IMG/VR virus record: IMGVR_UViG_3300047491_000652
Span: 1 to 20,285 of that record
Source of the DNA: a virus
DNA length: 20,285 bases
Reading direction: 5' to 3' (one strand)
Shown here one piece after another: positions 6,175 to 13,740 of the stretch (position 1 is the first letter of the stretch; each line of letters begins with the position of its first letter). A program made the translations under genes and the position numbers. The notes beneath the pieces were generated by a model. That model saw only the letters and a list, made by a program, of their open reading frames with translations. It was not told the DNA's origin and ran no database searches.

Positions 6175-8088
6175 ATGCAGGGTAATGAAATTTCAGAGCT
6201 AGAGCAACAAAAAATTAAGGAAGCAAATAGAAATCCTTATACTGATCCAGAATTTTACAAAGAGGTTGTTAGCTTTGTTACAAATGAATTTGAGACAAGA
6301 AAAGAGCAAAGAAAGGTTACAGAGCTTAAATGGCAGTTATATTATAATTTTTATAAGGGCAATCAGCATTGCTTTATAGATAATTATAAAAATAAAATTA
6401 TTTTAAAAGATTTAGAGAATGAGAATATAAATAATTCTATTTACAATAATATTGCTCCAATTGTCGATACAAGACGGGCCCAGCTTAGACAGCTTAATAA
6501 AAATATGACTGTGTTATCTGCGACAAGTGAAAATGAAGATATTATTAATGCAGAAATTTCATCACATATCCTAAAAAATACTTATGACAAATTAAAATTT
6601 GATAAGGATTTGGTATTAGCATCTGATTGGGCAGAGATAACAGGCACAGCATTTATTAAATCTTGTTGGGATAAATATGCAGGCGAGGTTGCAGGCGAGG
6701 TTGAAGGTGAGGTATTAAGACAAGGCGAAATTTCTACAAGTGTTGTTAGTTGCTTTGAGATATATCCCGAGAATTTAGAAAAGGAAAATTTATATGACCA
6801 AAATTCACTTATTCATGCTAAGCTTATGAGTCGTGATGAAATATTTAAAAAGTATGGAATTGAGATTAGCGGCAGCTCAAATGAGATTTATAATTTTAAT
6901 ATTGAATGTAATTTAAATAATAATTCTGAGCTTCAGTATTTACAGGATAGTGCAATTGTAAAAGAATATTATGATCTTCCCGATAGATTTTATCCAAATG
7001 GAAGATTTATAACTGTTATTGAAGATAAAATGCCTGTATATGCTAGCTTACCTTTTATTAATTCTGATAATGGAAATAGAACCTTCCCTTTTGTGAAAAT
7101 AGATTGTATTCGGGTACCAGGTCAATTTTTCTCAGATAGCATCATAGAGAGACTTATATCAGTTCAAGAAAGCTATAACAATACTAATAATGCTATCAAT
7201 ACATTTTTAGACTATACAGCGATTGGAGTTCCTATTATTGAAGAAGACAGTGTTGAGAATGAAGAGGATATTGTAAATAATGGGTTTTCACCAGGACAAC
7301 TTATTATTTTAAAAAATGGACGAACCGCACCACGATTTCTTCAGATGAACAATTTGCCAGGTGAATTTTTCGGAATGAAAAAGGATTTAGAAAATAGCTT
7401 TAATATAATTTCGGGAGTTTCTGAGATTAGTAGAAATAGCTCAGCACCGGCAGGGGTTAATTCTGGGGTTGGTATACAGTTACTTCAACAGCAAGAGGAT
7501 ACAAGAATTTCACTGACTGGCAAAAATATTTTAGATGCGTTAGGGGAAATTGGTCAGCAATGGCTATATTTATATAAACAATTTGCTACAACCTCTAGAG
7601 TTGTTAGGGTGACTGGAATTAATTATTCGATATCTAAGCAGTGGACAAAGGATATTATTACAAGCTTTGATGTCAAGGTGGCTGATGATAATAATATGTT
7701 TTCTAATTCTGCTATGACAAGAGAGCTTGCAGTAAATTTTAGGGATAATGGCATTATCAATCAAGATAAGTATTCAAAATTGATGTTTGTATCAGTTTTC
7801 CAAAATGGCGATATCAATAAGCTTTTCCAAAATGAGTTTTTAGATATTAAGAATGCGGAAAAGGAAAATTATAAGTTTAAGGATAATAAGGAGTTACCTA
7901 TTCTAAGAAATGAGGATGATCACGAGCTACATTTGCAGGTACATAATCATTTAAGAAAGGGTGATTGGTTTAGAGATTATCTTTATGAAAAAGAACCAGA
8001 ATTGGCGGAGCAATTTAATGAGCATTGCAAACAGCATCAGATTGCAATTGATAGTATGAAGCAGGCAGAGTGCAATCAAAATTCATAA
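6175..8088 (+). CDS. Portal protein (podovirus, P22-like)
   Basis: The portal forms the dodecameric ring at one vertex through which DNA enters and leaves and onto which the tail is built. At 637 aa it is in the size range of podovirus portals. Support: the pattern YNNIAPIVDTRRAQLRQLN, DWAEITGTAFIKSCWD, a region around IDCIRVPGQFFSDSIIERL with QESYNNTNNAINTFLD (typical portal stem/crown helices), VSEISRNSSAPAGVNSGVGI, and the C-terminal ELHLQVHNHLRKG, which I associate with P22-type portals. A short GEV repeat lies near residues 163-173. Start ATG 6175 follows GTGGGGTGAG. It lies between terminase and scaffold as expected. Its TAA stop begins repeat 10. Confidence 0.88.
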   Translation: MQGNEISELEQQKIKEANRNPYTDPEFYKEVVSFVTNEFETRKEQRKVTELKWQLYYNFYKGNQHCFIDNYKNKIILKDLENENINNSIYNNIAPIVDTRRAQLRQLNKNMTVLSATSENEDIINAEISSHILKNTYDKLKFDKDLVLASDWAEITGTAFIKSCWDKYAGEVAGEVEGEVLRQGEISTSVVSCFEIYPENLEKENLYDQNSLIHAKLMSRDEIFKKYGIEISGSSNEIYNFNIECNLNNNSELQYLQDSAIVKEYYDLPDRFYPNGRFITVIEDKMPVYASLPFINSDNGNRTFPFVKIDCIRVPGQFFSDSIIERLISVQESYNNTNNAINTFLDYTAIGVPIIEEDSVENEEDIVNNGFSPGQLIILKNGRTAPRFLQMNNLPGEFFGMKKDLENSFNIISGVSEISRNSSAPAGVNSGVGIQLLQQQEDTRISLTGKNILDALGEIGQQWLYLYKQFATTSRVVRVTGINYSISKQWTKDIITSFDVKVADDNNMFSNSAMTRELAVNFRDNGIINQDKYSKLMFVSVFQNGDINKLFQNEFLDIKNAEKENYKFKDNKELPILRNEDDHELHLQVHNHLRKGDWFRDYLYEKEPELAEQFNEHCKQHQIAIDSMKQAECNQNS

Positions 8089-8129
8089 TTCATAATAACG
8101 GGCGAACACTGTTCTCCCCTACAAGGGAT
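8086..8129 (+). repeat. Palindromic repeat 10, class A/B hybrid
   Basis: TAATTCATAATAAC, core 8100-8118 with left arm GGGCGAACA (class A) and right arm TGTTCTCCC (class B), then CTACAAGGGA. The hybrid has one C-T mismatch at exactly the pair that separates the two classes. Confidence 0.88.
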
Positions 8130-8164
8130 ATTATAAGTCAAAAAGCCAAACGATTGGGAATTTG

Positions 8165-8204
8165 AATAATAACGGGCGAACACTGTTCGCCCCTACAAAA
8201 AAGG
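8165..8204 (+). repeat. Palindromic repeat 11, class A
   Basis: AATAATAAC, core 8174-8192, then CTACAAAAAAGG. It is paired with repeat 10 in the portal-scaffold gap and ends next to the scaffold ribosome binding site (GGAAGG). Confidence 0.88.
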
Positions 8205-8218
8205 AAGGATAAAAGGAT

Positions 8219-9220
8219 ATGAAAAAATTTAAAATTAATTTACAGCTGTTTGCTGAACCGACACAACCACAAGAAGATATAAACGAGCTTTTAAAAGCTT
8301 TCGATGGTATGAATGGCAATTCTGATGATAATCAGGAGCCGTTAGATACACAAGAGCCCCCAAGTGGGACAACTCTTGAAAGCGAGGAAATGAATTTAGA
8401 AGGTGGCGAAAATGAGCCCCCAAGTGGGACAACTCAAGAGCCATCAACACAAGCTGAACCAATAGAAACGAATGAGCCCCCAAGTGGGACAACTCAAGAA
8501 CTTTTACTTGGAAAGTTTAAGACGGTTGAGGATCTAGAAAAGGCATATCAAGAAAGCCAAAGCTTACTTGGGAAGCAAGGCAGTGAGCTTGGCGAGTATC
8601 GAAAGATGCTACAAAATAATCAACTAAATATGGGAATAACAAATATTCCTAATCAAAGCGAGGATGTATTCGAGCAAATGGACGATGAGGATTTAGTTAA
8701 TTCTTTTCTGACAAATCCAAAAGGATTTTTAAAAGGATTTCTAGAGCTATCAAAGGGCGAAATAGTACAAAGCACAAAAGCAGAGCGAGAGCGAGACGAG
8801 TATATTCAAAAGTTTTTCAATGACAATTCTGATATAAATTATTTAAAAAATGATTTTATGGAATTGTTTGAAAAGACAAAGGACCCTGAGTTGTCTTTGT
8901 TGGCAGTAAGAGGAAAAAGTACAGGTAATTTAGATAGCTTACTTAAAAATGAAAGCTTTGTTTCAAAAAACTTTAGCAATGATAATCTTAAAAAGCTTTT
9001 TGAAAATGAAAATATTTTAAATAGTATTGCATCAAATTTACCTGAGAAAATTAAAAACGATATTATCCAAGAGTATGTAAAAACCTTAAAGGAAACCAAA
9101 GCACCTGAAATGCTTGGCAAGAATAATGGGTCAACTGCAAAATTGCCGCCTAAACAATATAGTAATTTTGGTGAGGCTTTTGATGATAATGTTTCGTTTT
9201 TAAAAAATTATAACAAATAA
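8219..9220 (+). CDS. Scaffolding protein
   Basis: Scaffolding proteins guide assembly of the procapsid and leave before DNA enters. The N-terminus MKKFKINLQLFAE matches the LNLQLFA motif common at the start of scaffold or capsid proteins in Firmicutes phages. The first third is acidic and Pro/Thr-rich, with three copies of EPPSGTT spaced by exactly 20 residues; from about residue 98 (LLGKFKTVEDLEKAYQESQ) the sequence is helical and charged with likely coiled coil, ending in PPKQYSNFGEAFDDNVSFLK. High charge, lack of a catalytic signature and its place between portal and major capsid protein all support the call. Start ATG 8219 lies behind GGAAGG/AAAAGG. The length (333 aa) is ordinary for the class. 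Confidence 0.8.
   Translation: MKKFKINLQLFAEPTQPQEDINELLKAFDGMNGNSDDNQEPLDTQEPPSGTTLESEEMNLEGGENEPPSGTTQEPSTQAEPIETNEPPSGTTQELLLGKFKTVEDLEKAYQESQSLLGKQGSELGEYRKMLQNNQLNMGITNIPNQSEDVFEQMDDEDLVNSFLTNPKGFLKGFLELSKGEIVQSTKAERERDEYIQKFFNDNSDINYLKNDFMELFEKTKDPELSLLAVRGKSTGNLDSLLKNESFVSKNFSNDNLKKLFENENILNSIASNLPEKIKNDIIQEYVKTLKETKAPEMLGKNNGSTAKLPPKQYSNFGEAFDDNVSFLKNYNK
8354..8374 (+). repeat. In-gene 21-bp element, copy 1
   Basis: GAGCCCCCAAGTGGGACAAC plus T; encodes EPPSGTT. It is more GC-rich than its surroundings, with a small inverted core CCCA-AG-TGGG. Copies 2 and 3 lie exactly 60 and 120 bases downstream. Confidence 0.9.
8414..8434 (+). repeat. In-gene 21-bp element, copy 2
   Basis: Identical to copy 1 over 21 bases; identical to copy 3 over about 29 bases including the preceding AAT and the following CAAGA. 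The spacer after it differs from the spacer after copy 1. Confidence 0.9.
8474..8494 (+). repeat. In-gene 21-bp element, copy 3
   Basis: Third identical copy, encoding EPPSGTT, just before the conserved helical part of the scaffold protein. Confidence 0.9.
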
Positions 9221-9234
9221 AAAATTAAGAAAGG

Positions 9235-9252
9235 CACATTTTAAATAATGTG
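9235..9252 (+). promoter_or_regulatory. Hairpin in the leader of the major capsid gene
   Basis: CACATT (9235-9240) and AATGTG (9247-9252) form a 6-bp stem with loop TTAAAT, directly before AAAAAAGG (9253-9260), the capsid ribosome binding site. No T-run follows, so it is not a terminator; a stabilising or translation-modulating leader hairpin is possible. Confidence 0.35.
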
Positions 9253-9268
9253 AAAAAAGGTATTAAAA

Positions 9269-10426
9269 ATGAATTTTGATATTACAGCGGTAAATGCACT
9301 GCTCAAAGAAAAGGTTGCACCACAGGTTGCAAACCAAATTAGCGATAATATTTCGCCTTTTTATGACGAAATAAAAAACAATACTATTGCCGGGGGCGGT
9401 AAAGGATATTTTGAGCCAATCCAGCTTGGTATCAATGGCGGTGTTGCGTTTAGCGGCGAGGTCAATACACCTGAGGCACAGGTTAATCCTCTTGACAGAT
9501 TTAAGGTTGATACTAAAAATTTATTCGGAGTTATGGGTATCACTGAAAAGCTTTTAAGACAAGGTAATGCAGAATCAATCGTAAACCATTTTGGTTGGGA
9601 ATCTCAAAAGCTTGTTGAATCTATTAAGTTTAACAAAAAAAGAGCTATTGAGGGCGGTAGTGACGGAACTTGTGCATTAGCAGATGGAGCTGTTGATGAT
9701 GATTATGATGTTGTTGTTGATAACACCAATAGGCTTGAGGTTGGTATGTTTGTAACATTTTACGATGCAGCAACTAAAGCGAAAATCACAACTCACGAGA
9801 TTAAGAAAATAGATGAGGATACCTTAACTATTACACTTGCAACAAAGGTATCTTGTGGGGATGGCGATATCATTACTAATGTTGATAGTTATGGTTTGGA
9901 ATTGACTGGCTTAAATGACATTTTCAAAAATAACAATACTATTTATGGTATTGATAGAACTGACATTAGTGCTTTGCATCCTTACATAAAAGCTAATTTT
10001 GGGGCTGTTTCTGATGAGGGCATAAATCTTGCAATACAAAGAATAGAAGGTAGAAGAAATGTTAAAATCAATTTTATATTGATGGCTTATGATGTTCAAA
10101 ACTTCTATATGGCATATACCAAAGGCGTTGGACAATTTGTGCAAAGCTTAGAGCTTAAAGGTGGATTTAAAACAATAAGCTTTAATGGTATTATTCCGAT
10201 GGTATCATCTCGCTTTGCTCCTAACGGACAAATGGATTTACTTGATACTAAGACCTTTAAATTTGTGGAGCTTGGAACACCTAGCTTTATGAATACTGGG
10301 AACGGTATTTTAGATAAAATTCAAAATGCGGCTGCTTACCAAGCTACCTTCTGCGATTTCACAGAGCTTTATTGCAATAAGCCAGGCGGACAAGGTAGAT
10401 TAACTGGGGTAACTGCTTCGGTTTAA
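9269..10426 (+). CDS. Major capsid protein (HK97 fold, P22 coat-like)
   Basis: This is the coat subunit of the icosahedral head. Evidence: place right after the scaffold, length 385 aa, a helical N-terminus (LLKEKVAPQVANQISDNISP), a FEPIQLGINGGVAFSGE strand region, GVMGITEKLLRQGNA with the following long helix as in HK97-type spine helices, and a late A-domain-like part (INLAIQRIEGRRNVKINFIL, GVGQFVQSLELKGGFKTISFNGIIP). Residues about 150-205 (RLEVGMFVTFYDAATKAKI, TLTITLATKVSCGDGDII) look like a small beta-barrel inserted in the fold, comparable in position to an insertion domain. Start ATG 9269 follows AAAAAAGG. The G+C is higher than in neighbours, as expected for a heavily translated gene. 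The TAA stop begins repeat 12. Confidence 0.85.
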   Translation: MNFDITAVNALLKEKVAPQVANQISDNISPFYDEIKNNTIAGGGKGYFEPIQLGINGGVAFSGEVNTPEAQVNPLDRFKVDTKNLFGVMGITEKLLRQGNAESIVNHFGWESQKLVESIKFNKKRAIEGGSDGTCALADGAVDDDYDVVVDNTNRLEVGMFVTFYDAATKAKITTHEIKKIDEDTLTITLATKVSCGDGDIITNVDSYGLELTGLNDIFKNNNTIYGIDRTDISALHPYIKANFGAVSDEGINLAIQRIEGRRNVKINFILMAYDVQNFYMAYTKGVGQFVQSLELKGGFKTISFNGIIPMVSSRFAPNGQMDLLDTKTFKFVELGTPSFMNTGNGILDKIQNAAAYQATFCDFTELYCNKPGGQGRLTGVTASV

Positions 10427-10467
10427 TGAAGAATAACGGGCGAACACTGTTCGCCCCTACAAGGGAA
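10424..10467 (+). repeat. Palindromic repeat 12, class A
   Basis: TAATGAAGAATAAC, core 10438-10456, then CTACAAGGGAA. The TAA is the stop of the capsid gene. It is directly joined to repeat 13. Confidence 0.9.
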
Positions 10468-10504
10468 TGCGGAACGATGAGGGCATCGTTCCCTACAAGG
10501 TAAT
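10468..10504 (+). repeat. Palindromic repeat 13, class C (GGAACGATG/CATCGTTCC)
   Basis: Core 10471-10492 with 9-bp arms around loop AGGG, then CTACAAGGTAAT. Compared with repeat 2 one stem pair changed from C-G to T-A, keeping pairing. Confidence 0.88.
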
Positions 10505-10506
10505 TA

Positions 10507-10541
10507 AATACGGGGAATGTTTTGTCGTTCCTCGTATTTTT
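10507..10541 (+). terminator. Intrinsic terminator-like hairpin after the capsid gene
   Basis: AATACGGGGAA (10507-10517) pairs with TTCCTCGTATT (10528-10538) through 11 pairs including one G-U; the loop is about 10 nt and the right arm runs into five T (10537-10541). It probably reduces or ends transcription between head and tail genes. Confidence 0.65.
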
Positions 10542-10558
10542 AAAAAAAAGGTGGCAAT

Positions 10559-10921
10559 ATGAGGGTTAAGGTTAATACTAATGTTTATTATATTCCTGAG
10601 AGAATTAAGGAAATAGATAGCAATTGGGATGTATATTATAACAAAAAGACTGGTAATTTTGAAATACATAATAAAAATAGAGTTTTAGGCAGAAAAAGTA
10701 TTGTAATGTATTTGCCTTTTATTAGTTTAGATGCTAGGGCAATTACATATATACATAAAACCATCAAGCAAAATAGGGATATTGAAATTGAGTATAGAGA
10801 AATGCAAAGGCATAATCAAAAGCTTGAAGAAAATAATCAGAAAAAGCAGGCTGACCAAATACAATATCAGACAAAGGAAGTATTTCGGCATATTGATCAT
10901 AATCCTAGTAGGTTTATTTAA
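10559..10921 (+). CDS. Unknown small virion-region protein with coiled coil (120 aa)
   Basis: I do not recognise the family. The first 60 residues look like short beta strands (MRVKVNTNVYYIP, WDVYYNKKTGNFEIHNK), reminiscent of a small beta-sheet domain; the second half (HKTIKQNRDIEIEYREMQRHNQKLEENNQKKQADQ) is very rich in Gln, Asn, Glu and Lys and should form one long helix or coiled coil. It ends HNPSRFI. The start ATG 10559 follows AAAAAGGTGGCAAT. It lies between the capsid gene and the adaptor-like gene, where podoviruses often carry a small head or assembly protein. The TAA stop is the first three bases of repeat 14. Confidence 0.65.
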   Translation: MRVKVNTNVYYIPERIKEIDSNWDVYYNKKTGNFEIHNKNRVLGRKSIVMYLPFISLDARAITYIHKTIKQNRDIEIEYREMQRHNQKLEENNQKKQADQIQYQTKEVFRHIDHNPSRFI

Positions 10922-10964
10922 TGCAGAATTTCGGGCGAACACTGTTCGCCCCTACAAGGGAAAT
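10919..10964 (+). repeat. Palindromic repeat 14, class A
   Basis: TAATGCAGAATTTC, core 10933-10951, then CTACAAGGGAAAT. The TAA is the stop of the gene before it; a single, unpaired copy. Confidence 0.9.
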
Positions 10965-10984
10965 ATTATTAAGGGGGTGTTGGT

Positions 10985-11530
10985 TTGACAATAGCATCTT
11001 TACAAAATTTAGTTATAAATAAGCTTGGGTATGATGTTACTATTGATTTTATACGAATGTATTATAATGAATGTATTGACTGGATATATAATGAGTATCC
11101 TGATTACTTTACACTTGAGAAGGAATTAGATATTGTTATAACTAAAAATAATCTTATTTATACATTACCAGTTACATATTCAAGGATAATTAATGTATAT
11201 AGAATTAGTAGTAATAGGTATTTTGATTATAATGATTATAAAATAATTTTAGGGAAAATTCATTTTAATGATTATGGTGATTATAAAATTGTATTTACTT
11301 CAAAGCCAAGCTATAATAATGACAATAATGAGCTTCTTGATATTAATGACAATTTTATTAATGCTATTTGCTATTATATTATGTATCAAGAGAATAAGAG
11401 AAATAAATATGATAGCAATGCCACAAAGGAATATTATGAGCTATTTAAGGTATTTTTAGAATCTGCTATAAAATTTTTAAGCGGTAGCAAGAGGCGGATG
11501 AGTTTTATACCGAAGAGGAAAGGTATATAA
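10985..11530 (+). CDS. Head-tail adaptor-like protein (P22 gp4 position)
   Basis: The 181-residue product begins with a helix-rich segment (TIASLQNLVINKLGYDVT, FIRMYYNECIDWIYNEYPDYFTLEKELDI), then strands (LIYTLPVTYSRIINVYRI, GDYKIVFTSKPSY), and a C-terminal helix pair (NFINAICYYIMYQENK, TKEYYELFKVFLESAIKFL). This helix-strand-helix layout, with a conserved-looking LP before R-I-x-x-V-Y, is what I associate with phage head-tail adaptor/connector proteins such as P22 gp4, which bind under the portal ring. The order capsid, adaptor, gp10-like fits too. The start is TTG 10985 with ribosome binding site AAGGGGGTG. Assignment rests on pattern and position, not on a search. Confidence 0.6.
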   Translation: MTIASLQNLVINKLGYDVTIDFIRMYYNECIDWIYNEYPDYFTLEKELDIVITKNNLIYTLPVTYSRIINVYRISSNRYFDYNDYKIILGKIHFNDYGDYKIVFTSKPSYNNDNNELLDINDNFINAICYYIMYQENKRNKYDSNATKEYYELFKVFLESAIKFLSGSKRRMSFIPKRKGI

Positions 11531-11560
11531 TGCAGAATGCAGAATTGTGGGATTGCGGAA
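11528..11560 (+). repeat. Repeat remnant 15 (left flank without core)
   Basis: TAATGCAGAATGCAGAATTG then TGGGATTGCGG, which matches the flanks of other copies (compare 13739-13753) but stops where the palindrome should begin. The TAA is the stop of the gene before it. Confidence 0.6.
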
Positions 11561-11582
11561 ATAATAAAAAGGGGGTGATTAG

Positions 11583-13676
11583 TTGGTTAAGGTGGTAAGG
11601 GATTTTAGCGGTGGTTTTAATGATACTGTGAATCCTATTAATTTAAAGGATAATGAATATTGTGAGCTTAAAAATTTAGATAATCTATATGGCGGTGGTG
11701 TTAGTGTTCGCAATGGTACTAAGAAGATTAATACAGTAGCTTTTCTTGCAAATATAGAGCAGATTATTGAATGGCCTTTAAAGACTGGAGTAACTAAGAC
11801 AATTGTTGTATCTGATTATAAGATATACGAATTTAATTCTGCAAGTGGCGAATATTTTTTATGCACTTTACAGAATGGTAATGCACTTACTTTACAAAGC
11901 AGTACAATAAGCTATAGTTTTTTTAAGGATTATTTTTATTTTACTGATGGAACACAATTTTATAAGTGGAGCGATGAATATTTTTATAGGACGAAAAACA
12001 ATCAAACAATACCTTTAAATAGTAAGGTTAAGGTAAATATTTCACTAGACGATTATAAAAGAAGTAGCTTGCCAAATGGTGTAACAAATAAAACTGGTGC
12101 AATGATTAATGATTTTGTAGGGACTGAGGATATTACAACACAAAATGTACGTGATGGTTTTGGTTTGCCAATGGGTACTGTTTCTTTAGGCTTAATTGTT
12201 GATAATATTAATTATTTGTATAGTTTACACTGCACTGACAGTTATTCTTTAAATTATAGTTATTTAGGTATCCCTTTTAGATTTGATAGTTTTACTAAAG
12301 AAAATAAAATTATCAAAACACCATACGCAGGAAATATAAATTATAAATTAAGAAATGGTATTTATATAAATGTTTATAATAATGTTATTCAGCATAATGC
12401 AAATAAAATTGCAGAGGTTGGAAAGACATATAAATTTAAATGGGATGGCTCAAATCAGACTACAACTTTAAATTTACATACTAATTTACTTAATACAAAT
12501 CAATTTGAATTGTTGGCTGATAATTATACTGATATAACTGCAATAAGTATTTATGGAGTTACTGCAGGGACTGGTACTTTAAATGATAATATCAGAAAAT
12601 GCAAATATTTTGTTTATCATCCACAAAGCTTTAGGTTTTTTGCAAGCGGAAATCCAGACGACCCGACAGCTGTATATTATTCAGAGGTTAACAGTATGGA
12701 GCTTTGGCTTAATACCTCGGTGTTTTATCCTCGTTTTAATTTAGGGCTTGTAAATGATTTGATTATTGTAGGGGATTCTGTTATTGCTTGCTACTACAAA
12801 GGCTTTACAAGTATTTCTGGAACTTCTATAACTGATTTTATTTATAAAAATATTTCGGTACCTTTTGGAATTGATAATTCAAATACCTTAGAGCTTGTGC
12901 CAAGTGGCATTATATTTTATACGAATGAAAAGCTTTATTTATTATCTAGCACTTTATTTGATAGCAATTATGTGAAGATACCAGGCAATCAAGAATATTC
13001 TGAAATTTCAAAAAATAGAGTTGAGAATATTTTAAAGGGTTCAAGCGGACATTATGGTGTATATCATAATGACAAATATTATCTAAGCTTTCAAAAGAAC
13101 AACGAAAATTTTATGCTTGTTTATGACTTTTACAAAAATCATTTTCTTATTTATTCTGGAATTGCTTTTAAATGCCTTTTATCAAAGCAGAGTAATAAGC
13201 TCATCGGGGCAAGCGGTGTTAATATATTGGAGCTGTATAGCAATGATTTAATTGGTGATTATGTTGATGGTGAAACTGTTGCTACTACGTTTCACTTAAA
13301 GTCAAAAATATTTGATTTTTCAGAAGAATATAAGAAAAGTATTTTAAGTAAATTTTTTATAACATTTTTTACTTCAAACAAGGATACTTCTATATTTAAT
13401 GATATTAAAATTGTTTTTTATGGCGATGGCGAAATTAAGGAAGAGATTTATGAATTAAAAGAGGATATAAACAATTCGCTCAGTTATACGATAAGCCAGT
13501 TTTTCACAAATTACAGTTTTAATAAGTTTCAATTTGAAATTATATCAAATAATTTAAATTTATTAGAGAAAATAATATTTTATGATTTTGGAATGGATTT
13601 AAATGTAACAAGCGAAAATGCAAATAATTATAGCAATAATAAGAAACGAAATGATTTTTTGCCTGTGGAGTATTAA
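11583..13676 (+). CDS. Tail tube/nozzle-type protein (P22 gp10-like DNA stabilization protein)
   Basis: The 697-residue product starts RDFSGGFNDTVNPINLKDNE and goes on ELKNLDNLYGGGVSVRNGTKKI, an N-terminal pattern common to podovirus tail hub or packaged-DNA-stabilization proteins. The rest is almost all beta strand with repeated aromatic turns (IEWPLKTGVTKTIVVSDYKIYEF, YSFFKDYFYFTDGTQFYKW, KCKYFVYHPQSFRFFASGNP, then DPTAVYYSEVNSMELW), consistent with a beta-propeller-like nozzle body. The segment HPQSFRFFASGNPDDPTAVY is a typical signature as I remember it. It would plug the portal/adaptor channel after packaging. Start TTG 11583 follows GGGGGTGATTAG. Its TAA stop begins repeat 16. Confidence 0.65.
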   Translation: MVKVVRDFSGGFNDTVNPINLKDNEYCELKNLDNLYGGGVSVRNGTKKINTVAFLANIEQIIEWPLKTGVTKTIVVSDYKIYEFNSASGEYFLCTLQNGNALTLQSSTISYSFFKDYFYFTDGTQFYKWSDEYFYRTKNNQTIPLNSKVKVNISLDDYKRSSLPNGVTNKTGAMINDFVGTEDITTQNVRDGFGLPMGTVSLGLIVDNINYLYSLHCTDSYSLNYSYLGIPFRFDSFTKENKIIKTPYAGNINYKLRNGIYINVYNNVIQHNANKIAEVGKTYKFKWDGSNQTTTLNLHTNLLNTNQFELLADNYTDITAISIYGVTAGTGTLNDNIRKCKYFVYHPQSFRFFASGNPDDPTAVYYSEVNSMELWLNTSVFYPRFNLGLVNDLIIVGDSVIACYYKGFTSISGTSITDFIYKNISVPFGIDNSNTLELVPSGIIFYTNEKLYLLSSTLFDSNYVKIPGNQEYSEISKNRVENILKGSSGHYGVYHNDKYYLSFQKNNENFMLVYDFYKNHFLIYSGIAFKCLLSKQSNKLIGASGVNILELYSNDLIGDYVDGETVATTFHLKSKIFDFSEEYKKSILSKFFITFFTSNKDTSIFNDIKIVFYGDGEIKEEIYELKEDINNSLSYTISQFFTNYSFNKFQFEIISNNLNLLEKIIFYDFGMDLNVTSENANNYSNNKKRNDFLPVEY

Positions 13677-13740
13677 TTCATAATTCATAATGCATAATTC
13701 ATGATTGCGGGCGAACACTGTTCGCCCCTACAGGGGAAAT
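13674..13740 (+). repeat. Palindromic repeat 16, class A, with long AT flank
   Basis: Left flank is an iterated TAATTCATAATTCATAATG-type sequence, core 13709-13727, then CTACAGGGGAAAT. The TAA is the stop of the gene before it. It is paired with repeat 17, 42 bp from core to core. Confidence 0.9.

Noticed and set aside
8235-8492. Reverse-strand ORF in the scaffold gene with repeated SHLGA
   Set aside because: It is the complement of the three 21-bp elements inside a well-supported forward gene.
10731-10988. Forward ORF ending in a RANTVRPYK-type segment
   Set aside because: It overlaps the better supported 120-aa gene in another frame; it is open only because the repeat has no stops in forward frames.
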